8,767 bases of DNA, taken from the NCBI GenBank assembly GCA_905235775.1, contig CAJOMY010000069.1:1-8767 (forward strand). The letters are read 5' to 3'. The position numbers and the translations under genes are program-made. This stretch comes from an uncultured Bacteroidales bacterium (GTDB taxonomy: Bacteria; Bacteroidota; Bacteroidia; Bacteroidales; UBA932). Position 1 is the stretch's first letter; each line of letters opens with the position of its first letter. The notes under the pieces were generated by a model. The model was not told the DNA's origin. It did not search any database and saw nothing but the letters and a program-made list of their open reading frames with translations. Below, one piece after another: positions 1 to 6,665 of the stretch.

Positions 1-1
1 G

Positions 2-64
2 GCTCCCTCGTCGCCGCAGAAGGTCTATACCATCACCCTGGACTTTGCCAAAAAGTCCGTTTAG
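2..64 (+). CDS. C-terminal end of an unidentified protein (5' truncated by window edge)
   Basis: The frame starting at base 2 stays open and ends in TAG at 62-64, giving about 20 residues that finish with VYTITLDFAKKSV. The stop lies 8 bp before the lnt start on the same strand, so the two genes are probably co-transcribed. The alternating hydrophobic VYTITLDF stretch looks like a terminal beta strand, but the fragment is too short to assign a family. I infer that it is a real gene end from the open frame and the tight spacing to lnt, not from similarity. Confidence 0.5.
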   Translation, partial: APSSPQKVYTITLDFAKKSV

Positions 65-72
65 TCCGCATC

Positions 73-1740
73 ATGAAGCGTTCTCCGGCAGCAAGCGTCC
101 CCGTATCCGGCAGCGTCCGCTCCCGCAGGGACTTGTTTACGGCTTTGGGGCTGTCGGCCGCCTCTGCGGTCCTGATGTCCCTGCCCTATCTGCTGCCGGG
201 CTGCGGTTTTGTGATGCTCTTCGCCCTGCTGCCCCTGCTGGCGCTCGAAAGGATGCTGTTTCAGGGGAGGGGACGCGGATTCTTCCTGTATGCGTGGCTG
301 AGTTTCAGCCTGTGGAATTTCATCACCACCTTCTGGGTGTGCAACGCCACGGTGGGAGGGGGCATCTTCGCCATCCTCGCGAATGCCGCGCAGATGCTGC
401 TGGTGTGGCTGCTTTTCCGCCTCGCGAAGCGGCGGACGGGCGGTGTGCTGCCGTACATCTTCCTCGCGGCGACGTGGATCGCCTTCGAGCGGCAGTACTT
501 CGCCGCACAGATCTCCTGGCCCTGGCTGACGCTTGGCGGCGCCTTCGCCCGAAGCGTCCGCACGGTGCAGTGGTATGAATACACCGGCATGCTGGGCGGA
601 TCGCTCTGGATCTGGCTTGCCAACCTGGGCATCTACGGTCTCATCGTGTCCGTGCTGGACGGGCTCTGGTCACGCTGGAACGGCCTTGCGCGCTTCTGCG
701 CCGCCCTTGGCGTCATCCTCGTGATCGCCGGTCCCGTGGTCGCTTCCAACTATATCTGGGAGAGCCGGGGGGAACGTTCCGAGGGCGTGGTCGACGTCAT
801 CATCGGCCAGCCCAATCTCGACCCCTACGAGAAATTCCAGTCCCTCCCGCAGTCCGCTCAGACCGGGATCCTGCTGGACGACTTCGCCACCGCCCTTGCC
901 GGCCGGCCGGATTCTTCCGCCGTGCTCCTGCTCGCGCCCGAGACCTTCACCGGCGACATCGTCCTGGACGACCCCGAACGTTCCGCCACCCTGCAGTCGT
1001 TCCGGCAGTTCCTGGGGGCGCACCCCGGCGCGGAAATCCTTTTCGGCGCCAGCACCTACGACCTCTACGACACCCATGCCGCCCCGAGCCTGCTCGCACG
1101 GCCGTACGGCGACGGGTGGAGCATTGCGCACAACAGCGCCGTCATGCTGCGCCCCGACGCCCCTGTGGAAGTCTACCACAAGAGCAAGCTCGTGGTGGGG
1201 ACGGAGCTGACCCCGTACCCCCGGATTTTCGTCCCCCTGGACAACTGGCTCTCCGCCCGGCTGGGCGTGAGCGGCCTGATGGGTCGCTGCGTGGGGCAGG
1301 ACGGCGTGTCGCTGCTGCACTTCGGGCCGCAGCGCGTGCCGCTGGGCTGCGCCGTCTGCTATGAGTCCGTTTACGGAGAATACTGCGCTGATTATGTCCG
1401 GGCCGGGGCCCGGGGCTTGACCATCATCACCAACGACGCCTGGTGGGGAGACACCCCGGGCTACCGCCAGCACCTCAGCTACGCCGCCCTGCGGGCCATC
1501 GAGCTGCGGCGCGACATCGCCCGTTGCGGCAACACCGGCATCTCCTGCTTCATCGACCAGCGCGGCGAGATCCGGGACGCCTCCACCTGGTGGACGCGCC
1601 AGACCGTCTCCGGCAGCATCAACCTCAGCAGCGAGCAGACCGCCTTCGTGCGCCACGGCGACATCGTCGGCCGCGTCAGCACGCTGATATTTCTGCTGCT
1701 GGCGGCCTTCCTGCTGGTCCGCCTCTTCGTCAAGCGCTGA
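73..1740 (+). CDS. lnt: Apolipoprotein N-acyltransferase (Lnt)
   Basis: Lnt transfers an acyl chain from phospholipid to the N-terminal cysteine of apolipoproteins in the inner membrane, the last step of lipoprotein maturation. The 555-residue product has the family layout. A run of hydrophobic helices covers roughly residues 20-57, 70-116, 125-145, 174-196 and 206-226, with the family's WPWL-type membrane motif near 149-152. A periplasmic nitrilase-like (CN hydrolase) domain follows from about 238 to 525, then a last membrane helix near 535-553. The expected catalytic residues are visible: Glu290 in LLLAPETF, Lys370 in VYHKSKLV, and Cys429 in AVCYES. Glu378 and Glu431 match the two accessory glutamates of the family. 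The loop reads LVVGTE where proteobacterial enzymes have LVPFGE. The ATG at 73 was chosen because it is the first in-frame ATG and lies just after the upstream stop. The gene converges on a minus-strand operon, with 9 bp between the stop codons. Confidence 0.95.
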   Translation: MKRSPAASVPVSGSVRSRRDLFTALGLSAASAVLMSLPYLLPGCGFVMLFALLPLLALERMLFQGRGRGFFLYAWLSFSLWNFITTFWVCNATVGGGIFAILANAAQMLLVWLLFRLAKRRTGGVLPYIFLAATWIAFERQYFAAQISWPWLTLGGAFARSVRTVQWYEYTGMLGGSLWIWLANLGIYGLIVSVLDGLWSRWNGLARFCAALGVILVIAGPVVASNYIWESRGERSEGVVDVIIGQPNLDPYEKFQSLPQSAQTGILLDDFATALAGRPDSSAVLLLAPETFTGDIVLDDPERSATLQSFRQFLGAHPGAEILFGASTYDLYDTHAAPSLLARPYGDGWSIAHNSAVMLRPDAPVEVYHKSKLVVGTELTPYPRIFVPLDNWLSARLGVSGLMGRCVGQDGVSLLHFGPQRVPLGCAVCYESVYGEYCADYVRAGARGLTIITNDAWWGDTPGYRQHLSYAALRAIELRRDIARCGNTGISCFIDQRGEIRDASTWWTRQTVSGSINLSSEQTAFVRHGDIVGRVSTLIFLLLAAFLLVRLFVKR

Positions 1741-1749
1741 GCCCTGTCG

Positions 1750-1992
1750 TCAGAACAGCTTCGGGTGGCTCTCCTCGAGCCCTTCCAGCACCCGCTCCAT
1801 CACCGCCTGGCGGATCAGCGCGGAGCGCGAGGCGACCTTGAAGCGCTGGCAATACGTGTCGATGGCCGCGAGCTCCTGCGTGTTGAACAGCACGGTCTTG
1901 CGGTGGACGCGCCGGAGCGAGGCCCGCTGCCTGTCGAGATAAGCGGGATCGACGCCGGCGAATTTCTTGCTACTCTTCTTTTTCCTGGCCAT
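1750..1992 (-). CDS. Small ribbon-helix-helix-like protein, probable DNA binder
   Basis: This 80-residue protein has a very basic N-terminus (MARKKKSSKK). From about residue 31 it reads like a ribbon-helix-helix fold: a short strand (KTVLFNTQEL), a helix (LAAIDTYCQRF) and a second helix beginning SRSALIRQAVMERVL. This resembles CopG/Arc/MetJ-type DNA-binding domains and similar small Bacteroidota proteins. The ATG at 1992-1990 lies inside the end of the upstream thioredoxin-like gene in another frame, a 23-bp overlap that suggests translational coupling as the third gene after coaD. There is no toxin partner beside it: its other neighbour is lnt, converging. It could be a regulator or a nucleoid-associated protein; the target is unknown. 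The coding call is solid from overlap and composition, but the function rests on fold resemblance only. Confidence 0.75.
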   Translation of the reverse strand: MARKKKSSKKFAGVDPAYLDRQRASLRRVHRKTVLFNTQELAAIDTYCQRFKVASRSALIRQAVMERVLEGLEESHPKLF

Positions 1993-2791
1993 AGAGCATA
2001 CTGATATATTGGATGATTTCCTGCAGGCTGTCCATCTCCAGGCGCCTTCCGAGGATCTCCCCCTCCCAGACCACGAAGATCTTGGGCGTGGAGAAGATGC
2101 CGTAGTCGAGCAGCATCGTCGATTCCGACTCCGGATCCCAGAGGTGGATCATCTTCACGTTCTTATTGGGGGTCCTGAGCGCCTTGCGGAAGGCCTTGAA
2201 GGCCTTTTTGTCGCTGTCCACGTCGATGGCGTAGAAGTCCATCGGGAAGTCGACCTGCGCGAGCACGGACGGCAGGGCGTAGGTCTCCATGCGGCATTTC
2301 GAGCACTCGGGCGAGTAGAAGAAAAGCACGCTCGCGCGCCCGCCAGCGGGAATGGTGCGGCGTCCGCCGCAGGGCTTCCGCAAGCTGAGCCGGGGGGCCG
2401 GCATGCCGATCAGCGTGTTGCGGTGCTCCAAGGCGAAACGCTCCGCTTCGAACGCCTCGAATTCGCTGCGCGTCGCCACGATTCCCGGCTCGATCCAGCG
2501 GTCGTAGATGTGCACCGCCACGGCCTCCTCGCCCATCACGCGGCTATAGCGGTAGTGGTCGAAGACCGTGAGCGTCACGTGCTGGCGCATCAGCGAGTCG
2601 GTGCAGGACGCGATCAGCGCGTCGAATTCGGCATTCTTCTCCGGGATCTCCTCATAGAGCAGCGCGCCGTAGAACTGCGTCAGGAGGCTGTCCAACGGCG
2701 CGTACACGCCGGTCGTGTCCATCTGCGCCCGGGCGTGGAAGACGCAGGCGAAGGGGACCAGGAGCAGGAGCAGGAGGAACAGCCGCTTCAT
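1970..2791 (-). CDS. Exported thioredoxin-like (TlpA/DUF5106-type) protein
   Basis: The product has 273 residues. It starts with a clear signal peptide (MKR, a leucine run, likely cleavage after HARA near residue 22), so it should act in the periplasm or be exported. Residues about 25-125 are a helical region resembling the DUF5106-type extension often fused to thioredoxin folds in Bacteroidota, including HVTLTVFDHY and MGEEAVAVHIYDRW. Residues about 128-265 form the thioredoxin fold: the GMPAPRLSL entry typical of TlpA/AhpC-like proteins, the redox pair Cys163/Cys166 in SPECSKC, and the cis-proline in FSTPKIFV (Pro236). Its ATG overlaps the coaD stop codon by 4 bp (ATGA), so translation is probably coupled. 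A role in periplasmic disulfide reduction or exchange follows from the motif; the substrate is unknown. The pairing with coaD looks like transcriptional convenience and gives no clue to substrate. Confidence 0.85.
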   Translation of the reverse strand: MKRLFLLLLLLVPFACVFHARAQMDTTGVYAPLDSLLTQFYGALLYEEIPEKNAEFDALIASCTDSLMRQHVTLTVFDHYRYSRVMGEEAVAVHIYDRWIEPGIVATRSEFEAFEAERFALEHRNTLIGMPAPRLSLRKPCGGRRTIPAGGRASVLFFYSPECSKCRMETYALPSVLAQVDFPMDFYAIDVDSDKKAFKAFRKALRTPNKNVKMIHLWDPESESTMLLDYGIFSTPKIFVVWEGEILGRRLEMDSLQEIIQYISMLYGQEKEE

Positions 2792-3261
2792 GACACTTCG
2801 GGCAGGACAACTCCTTCGGGCAGGAACTCCCGGGTGTCGCCGCGATGGCGGAGCAGGTCGCGCACGGCCGAGGAGGAGATGTGCGCGAACTCCTGCGCCG
2901 TGGGGATGATGATGGTCTCAATCTCCGGGGCGAGCCGGCGGTTGGCGTCCGCAATGGCCTTCTCGTTGTCGAAGTCCATCATGTTGCGGATGCCCCGCAC
3001 GATGTGGCGGATGCCCAGCTGGCGGCAGATGTCGATGGTCAGGCAGTCATACGAGACCACGCGCACCCGGTCGCCCAGCGCGGCTGTGGCCTGGCGGATG
3101 ATGTCCATTTTCTGCTCGCTCGTGAAAAAGCCCCGCTTGTCCTGATTGACACCCACGGCCACGACCACCTCGTCGAACATGGTCAGCGAGCGGCGGAGGA
3201 TATTCAGATGGCCCGCGGTGAACGGGTCGAATGATCCCGGAAAGAGAGCGATTGTGTTCAT
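2788..3261 (-). CDS. coaD: Pantetheine-phosphate adenylyltransferase (CoaD)
   Basis: CoaD makes dephospho-CoA from 4'-phosphopantetheine and ATP in the cytoplasm, the penultimate step of coenzyme A synthesis. The 157-residue product matches the usual family length of about 160. It contains the nucleotidyltransferase motif as TAGH (residues 15-18) within FPGSFDPFTAGHLNI, the RGIRN segment (89-93) followed by DFDNE (96-100), and the ISSSxxR signature (128-134). The frame stays open far upstream, but that extension is antisense to ung. The ATG at 3261 gives MNTIALFPGSFDP, the standard family N-terminus, so it is taken as the start. It is the first gene of a three-gene minus-strand operon and overlaps the next gene by ATGA. 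A TAnnTTTG box only 6 nt before the ATG suggests a leaderless or very short-leader mRNA. Confidence 0.97.
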   Translation of the reverse strand: MNTIALFPGSFDPFTAGHLNILRRSLTMFDEVVVAVGVNQDKRGFFTSEQKMDIIRQATAALGDRVRVVSYDCLTIDICRQLGIRHIVRGIRNMMDFDNEKAIADANRRLAPEIETIIIPTAQEFAHISSSAVRDLLRHRGDTREFLPEGVVLPEVS

Positions 3262-3267
3262 GATGAA

Positions 3268-3275
3268 CAAATATA
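3268..3275 (-). promoter_or_regulatory. Predicted -7 box of the coaD operon promoter
   Basis: On the minus strand this reads TATATTTG, an exact match to the Bacteroidota TAnnTTTG -7 element. It ends 6 nt before the coaD ATG, so the transcript would begin at or next to the start codon. There is no TTTG at the expected -33 spacing (best candidate TTCC), so the call rests on the -7 box and its position. Confidence 0.6.
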
Positions 3276-3288
3276 GGCAAAAAAAGCG

Positions 3289-3296
3289 TATCTTTG
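3289..3296 (+). promoter_or_regulatory. Predicted -7 box of the ung promoter
   Basis: TATCTTTG is an exact TAnnTTTG match and lies 4 nt before the ung ATG. Transcription starting a few bases downstream of the box would give a leaderless ung mRNA. The -33 position (about 3264-3269) holds no TTTG and falls on the coaD -7 box and start region. Confidence 0.6.
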
Positions 3297-3300
3297 GAAT

Positions 3301-3969
3301 ATGACCGTAAAAATCGAACCCTCCTGGCGCGAAGCGCTCCAGCGCGAATTCGACCAGCCTTATTTCGCCGCCCTGGCCCGGCAGCTGCATGCCGAAAAGG
3401 CCGCGGGGCGTGTCATTTTCCCGCCGGGCGGGGAGATCTTCCGCGCCTTCGATCTCTGCCCGCTGGACCGGACGAAGGTCGTCATCCTGGGGCAGGACCC
3501 CTACCACGGCTACGGCCAGGCTATGGGCCTGTGCTTCAGCGTCCCGCAGGGCGTGCCGGCGCCGCCTTCGCTCAAAAACATCTTCCGGGAGATCGAATCC
3601 GACCTCGGGCTGCACCTGTCCGGCAGCCCGGACCTGACGCCCTGGGCCCGGCAGGGAGTCCTGTTGCTCAACGCCGTGCTGACGGTGCGCGCCGGCGAGC
3701 CCACCTCGCACGGCGGCATCGGCTGGCAGACCTTCACCGACGCGGTCATCCGCACCGTTTCCGAACGGCGTGACGGTGTCGTCTTCCTGCTCTGGGGCAA
3801 TTATGCCCGCAGCAAGGCGCCGCTCATCGACGCCTCCCGCCACCTCATCCTCGAGGCGGCGCACCCTTCGCCCCTCGCCCGCGGCGCCTTCTTCGGCTCC
3901 CGGCACTTCTCGCAGTGTAACGATTACCTGGCTGCCCACGGCCAGGTCCCGATCGATTGGAAGTTGTAG
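3301..3969 (+). CDS. ung: Uracil-DNA glycosylase, family 1 (Ung)
   Basis: Ung removes uracil from DNA and starts base-excision repair. The 222-residue product has all the family-1 signatures: the water-activating loop GQDPYH (64-69, catalytic Asp66), the uracil-stacking Phe79 in LCFSV, the uracil-recognising Asn124 in LLLNAVLTV, the TSHGGIGWQTFTD segment (135-147), and the minor-groove insertion loop HPSPL (188-192, catalytic His188) followed by ARGAFFGSRHFS. Length and motif spacing match the E. coli enzyme closely, so it should be active. The ATG at 3301 gives a normal N-terminus (SWREALQREF). The gene diverges from coaD and converges on lon; its stop codon abuts the left edge of the long palindrome. 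Confidence 0.97.
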   Translation: MTVKIEPSWREALQREFDQPYFAALARQLHAEKAAGRVIFPPGGEIFRAFDLCPLDRTKVVILGQDPYHGYGQAMGLCFSVPQGVPAPPSLKNIFREIESDLGLHLSGSPDLTPWARQGVLLLNAVLTVRAGEPTSHGGIGWQTFTDAVIRTVSERRDGVVFLLWGNYARSKAPLIDASRHLILEAAHPSPLARGAFFGSRHFSQCNDYLAAHGQVPIDWKL

Positions 3970-4078
3970 CCGTTTTCCGTAACGGATTATTACTGAATGA
4001 TATACGAAAGTAACCGTGTCAATTTTGACACGGTTACTTTCGTAAAGTATTATCAGTCATCCGATTGCGAAAAACGGC
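3969..4078. repeat. Long two-armed palindrome filling the ung-lon gap
   Basis: Two 53-nt arms (3969-4021 and 4026-4078) flank a 4-nt centre (ATTT). The inner 19 bp of each arm pair perfectly (4003-4021 with 4026-4044). Outside that, the arms stay similar when one is reverse-complemented. Both begin GCCGTTTT, then carry a CGGAT block and an ACTGA block, separated by small indels and substitutions. The left arm also contains its own small hairpin CCGTT/AACGG (3970-3974 with 3981-3985). The element starts on the last base of the ung stop codon and ends 16 bp before the lon stop codon. It could be a bidirectional terminator between convergent genes, a structured RNA 3' end, or a small mobile palindromic (REP/MITE-like) element. 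Confidence 0.85.
4003..4044. terminator. Possible bidirectional terminator hairpin between ung and lon
   Basis: This is the perfect core of the palindrome: TACGAAAGTAACCGTGTCA, loop ATTT, and its exact reverse complement. It can form a 19-bp stem on transcripts from either strand, and it sits exactly where the convergent ung and lon transcripts should end. Neither side has a classical uninterrupted U tract directly after the stem, so termination is inferred from strength and position. Confidence 0.5.
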
Positions 4079-4094
4079 CGCCCTGCCATCACGC

Positions 4095-6497
4095 TCAGAA
4101 GATGAAGTCGATGACGTCCTGGATGGTCTTGACGTAGTGGAACTCCAGGCCGCGGATGTAGATTTCCTTGATGTCCTCGATGTCCTTGCGGTTGTCCTCC
4201 GAGATGACGATCGTGTGGACGCCGGCGCGCTTGGCGGCGAGGATTTTCTCCTTGATGCCACCGACCGGCAGCACACGGCCGCGCAGCGTCATTTCACCCG
4301 TCATCGCGATGCCGTGGCGCAGGGCCTGGCCGCGCAGCGCGGACACCATCGAGCTCACCATCGTGATACCCGCCGAAGGGCCGTCCTTCGGGGTGGCGCC
4401 TTCGGGCACGTGGACGTGCAAATCCTTCTCGCCGAAGGTCTTCGAATCCATTTTGGCCATCTCCGGGTGCGCCTTGATGTACTGGTAGGCGATGGTCGCC
4501 GACTCCTTCATCACGTCGCCCAGGTTGCCGGTCATGCTCATCACGCCCTTGCCGCCCGAGACGGAACTCTCGACGAAGAGGATCTCGCCGCCCATCTGGG
4601 TCCAGGCGAGGCCCGTCACGACGCCCGGGGCTTCGTTGCCCTTGATCAGGTCATGGAAATTGGTCGGCAGGCCGAGGTATTCCTTCAGGTGTTCCTTCTT
4701 GATGACGGCGGGGTACTCCTCGCCCAGGGCGATCTTCTTCGCGGTCACGCGGGCGATCTTCGCGATCTGCTTCTCCAGCCCGCGGACGCCTGACTCGTGC
4801 GTGTACTCGTCGATGATGGCCTGCATGGCCGTCCGGTCGATCTTGAGCGCATCCTTCGCGAGACCGTGCTCGCCGAGCTGCTTGGGCACGAGGAACTTCT
4901 TTGCGATTTCCAGCTTCTCCTCCGCGAGGTAGCCCGTCACGTTGATCAGCTCCATGCGGTCCAGCAGCGCCGGCTGGATGGGCGCCGTGCTGTTGGCGGT
5001 GGTGATGAACAGGACGTTGCTGAGGTCGTAGTCCTGGTCGAGGTAATTGTCATGGAAGGTGGCGTTCTGTTCAGGGTCGAGCGCCTCCAGCAGGGCCGAG
5101 GACGGGTCGCCCTTGAAATCGGCGGCCAGCTTGTCCACCTCGTCCAGCACGATCACCGGGTTCGAAGTGCCGGCCCGGGCGATGCCGTTGAGGATCCTGC
5201 CCGGGAGGGCGCCCACATAGGTCTTGCGGTGGCCGCGCAGTTCCGCCTCGTCGTGCATGCCGCCCAGGGCGATGCGCACGTACTTGCGGCCGAGGGCCTT
5301 CGCGACGGACTTGCCCAGCGAGGTCTTGCCCACGCCCGGAGGGCCGTAGAGGCAGAGGATCGGGGACTTCATGTTGCCCTTCAGTTTGAGCACCGCGAGG
5401 TACTCGATGATGCGGTCCTTGACCGTGTCCAGACCGTAATGGTCGCCGTCCAGCACCTTCTGGGCGTGCTTGAGGTCGAGGTTGTCCCGGCTCATCTCGC
5501 CCCAGGGGAGGTCGAGCATGAACTCCAGGTAGTTGTACTGGACGCTGTAGTCCGGCGAGGACGGATTGTATTTCTCGAGCTTGGCGAGCTCCTTGGCGAA
5601 GGCTTCGCCGATCTCCTTCGGCCACTTCTTCGCCGCGGCGCGTTCGCGGAACTTGTCGAATTCCTCGGCGTCGTCCATGCCCAGCTCCTCCTGGATGGTG
5701 CGCAGCTGGTTGTTGAGGTAATATTCGCGCTGCTGCTGGTCGATTTCGCTCTTGACCTTCTGGTTGATCTCCTGCTTGATCTTCATCAGCTCCACCTGCG
5801 CATCCAGCACGGACAGCAGCTTGAGCGCGCGCGTCTTGATGTTGTCGATCTCCAGCAGCTGGATCTTCGACTCGAAATTCTCCACCTCGACGGTCGTCGC
5901 GATGAAGTTCACCAGGAAGCGGAAATCGTCGATCGCCTTCAGGGCGCCGACCGTCTCGCGCGTACCGATATTGCTCGCGCGCAGCAGGTGTATCGACTTG
6001 TCCTTCAGCGATTCGCTGATGGCCTTGATGTCCGTGCCTTTCGGGTCCTCAAGCAGGATGTCCGGGAGGTAGTGCACCCGGGCGGTGATGTACGGCTCAT
6101 AGCCGAGCACGGCGTCCATCGACAGGCGCTTGAACGCCTGGAGGATGGCGGTGATCGTGCCGTCCGGCATCTCCAGCGTCTTCAGCACCTTGCATACGGA
6201 GCCGTAACGGCTGAGGTCCTCCTCCTGAGGCTCCTCGACCATCACGTCGTTCTGGGGCACAGCGCCGATGAAGAAACCTTCCTTCTCGGCGTCCTGGATC
6301 AGGTGCACGGATTTCTCCCGCCCGATCGTGATCGGGAACACGGCGCCCGGGAAGAGCACCGCGTTGCGGAGCGCCAGCACCGGCAGGATTTCCGGGAGTT
6401 CGGAGTCGTCTATTTTCAGCAGGCCTTCTCCCTGCATCACGGGGATGATGCTGACTTCTGCGCCGGCAGGGAGGGTGAATTCTTTATCTTGTCTCAT
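4095..6497 (-). CDS. lon: ATP-dependent protease La (Lon)
   Basis: Lon is a cytoplasmic homo-oligomeric AAA+ serine protease that degrades misfolded and short-lived regulatory proteins. The 800-residue product has the full LonA layout. The N-terminal substrate-recognition domain begins near LPVLALRNAVLFPG (38-51). A coiled linker follows (about 225-300, including QREYYLNNQLRTIQEELG). The AAA+ module has Walker A GPPGVGKT (385-392), Walker B with Asp452-Glu453 in IVLDEVDK, and an arginine-containing LLDRMELI segment. The C-terminal protease domain carries the Ser-Lys dyad: Ser708 in PKDGPSAG and Lys751 in GGIKEKILAAKRAG, with the same 43-residue spacing as E. coli Lon. Nothing is missing, so it should be active. 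The ATG at 6497 gives a normal family length. It diverges from hup and has its own promoter; its 3' end meets the ung-lon palindrome. Confidence 0.97.
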   Translation of the reverse strand: MRQDKEFTLPAGAEVSIIPVMQGEGLLKIDDSELPEILPVLALRNAVLFPGAVFPITIGREKSVHLIQDAEKEGFFIGAVPQNDVMVEEPQEEDLSRYGSVCKVLKTLEMPDGTITAILQAFKRLSMDAVLGYEPYITARVHYLPDILLEDPKGTDIKAISESLKDKSIHLLRASNIGTRETVGALKAIDDFRFLVNFIATTVEVENFESKIQLLEIDNIKTRALKLLSVLDAQVELMKIKQEINQKVKSEIDQQQREYYLNNQLRTIQEELGMDDAEEFDKFRERAAAKKWPKEIGEAFAKELAKLEKYNPSSPDYSVQYNYLEFMLDLPWGEMSRDNLDLKHAQKVLDGDHYGLDTVKDRIIEYLAVLKLKGNMKSPILCLYGPPGVGKTSLGKSVAKALGRKYVRIALGGMHDEAELRGHRKTYVGALPGRILNGIARAGTSNPVIVLDEVDKLAADFKGDPSSALLEALDPEQNATFHDNYLDQDYDLSNVLFITTANSTAPIQPALLDRMELINVTGYLAEEKLEIAKKFLVPKQLGEHGLAKDALKIDRTAMQAIIDEYTHESGVRGLEKQIAKIARVTAKKIALGEEYPAVIKKEHLKEYLGLPTNFHDLIKGNEAPGVVTGLAWTQMGGEILFVESSVSGGKGVMSMTGNLGDVMKESATIAYQYIKAHPEMAKMDSKTFGEKDLHVHVPEGATPKDGPSAGITMVSSMVSALRGQALRHGIAMTGEMTLRGRVLPVGGIKEKILAAKRAGVHTIVISEDNRKDIEDIKEIYIRGLEFHYVKTIQDVIDFIF

Positions 6498-6542
6498 AAT
6501 AATGCCAAAATGTCAGTAATGTCGGTCTTTCAGAACCGCCTG

Positions 6543-6574
6543 CGAATATAGTCAATCTCCGTGCCATGTCCAAA
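6543..6574 (-). promoter_or_regulatory. Predicted lon promoter
   Basis: On the minus strand TTTG (6574-6571) is followed after 20 nt by TATATTCG (6550-6543). This fits the Bacteroidota -33/-7 pattern TTTG-N19-21-TAnnTTTG with a single mismatch in the -7 box. Transcription would start roughly 40 nt before the lon ATG. I see no separate heat-shock element such as a CIRCE repeat. Confidence 0.6.
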
Positions 6575-6590
6575 AAACTGTAAATATCAT

Positions 6591-6621
6591 TTTGAATAAT
6601 AAAAAATTAACTCTATTTTTG
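6591..6621 (+). promoter_or_regulatory. Predicted hup promoter (full consensus)
   Basis: TTTG (6591-6594), a 19-nt spacer, then TATTTTTG (6614-6621) match the Bacteroidota TTTG-N19-TAnnTTTG consensus exactly. The surroundings are strongly A/T-rich, as expected for a highly expressed gene. The leader to the HU start would be about 40 nt, A-rich near the ATG and without a Shine-Dalgarno sequence. A weak GTTAT/ATAAC hairpin (6635-6639 with 6646-6650) lies in the leader. Confidence 0.8.
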
Positions 6622-6665
6622 CACTCCCAAAATCGTTATCTTCAAATAACTAAATATTAAAGACA

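Noticed and set aside
670..1656. 328-codon minus-strand frame antisense to lnt
   Set aside because: It is a GC-driven shadow with Gly/Ala/Val/Asp-rich composition and no motifs, lying inside a well-supported lnt.
2724..2791. Lipoprotein signal (Cys16) in the thioredoxin-like protein
   Set aside because: The residues before Cys16 (VPFA) do not fit a lipobox; a standard cleavage after HARA is more likely.
3262..3939. N-terminal extension of the coaD frame to 3939
   Set aside because: The extra ~226 codons are antisense to ung. The CoaD family N-terminus begins exactly at the ATG at 3261, next to a promoter box.
4797..6551. 584-codon plus-strand open frame antisense to lon
   Set aside because: It mirrors lon codons in GC-rich sequence, is rich in His, Arg, Leu and Val low-complexity runs, and has no recognisable motif. 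lon on the other strand has full domain structure.
6635..6650. GTTAT/ATAAC hairpin in the hup leader as a regulatory element
   Set aside because: Only 5 A/T-rich base pairs; this is expected by chance in such sequence and is not listed as a separate feature.
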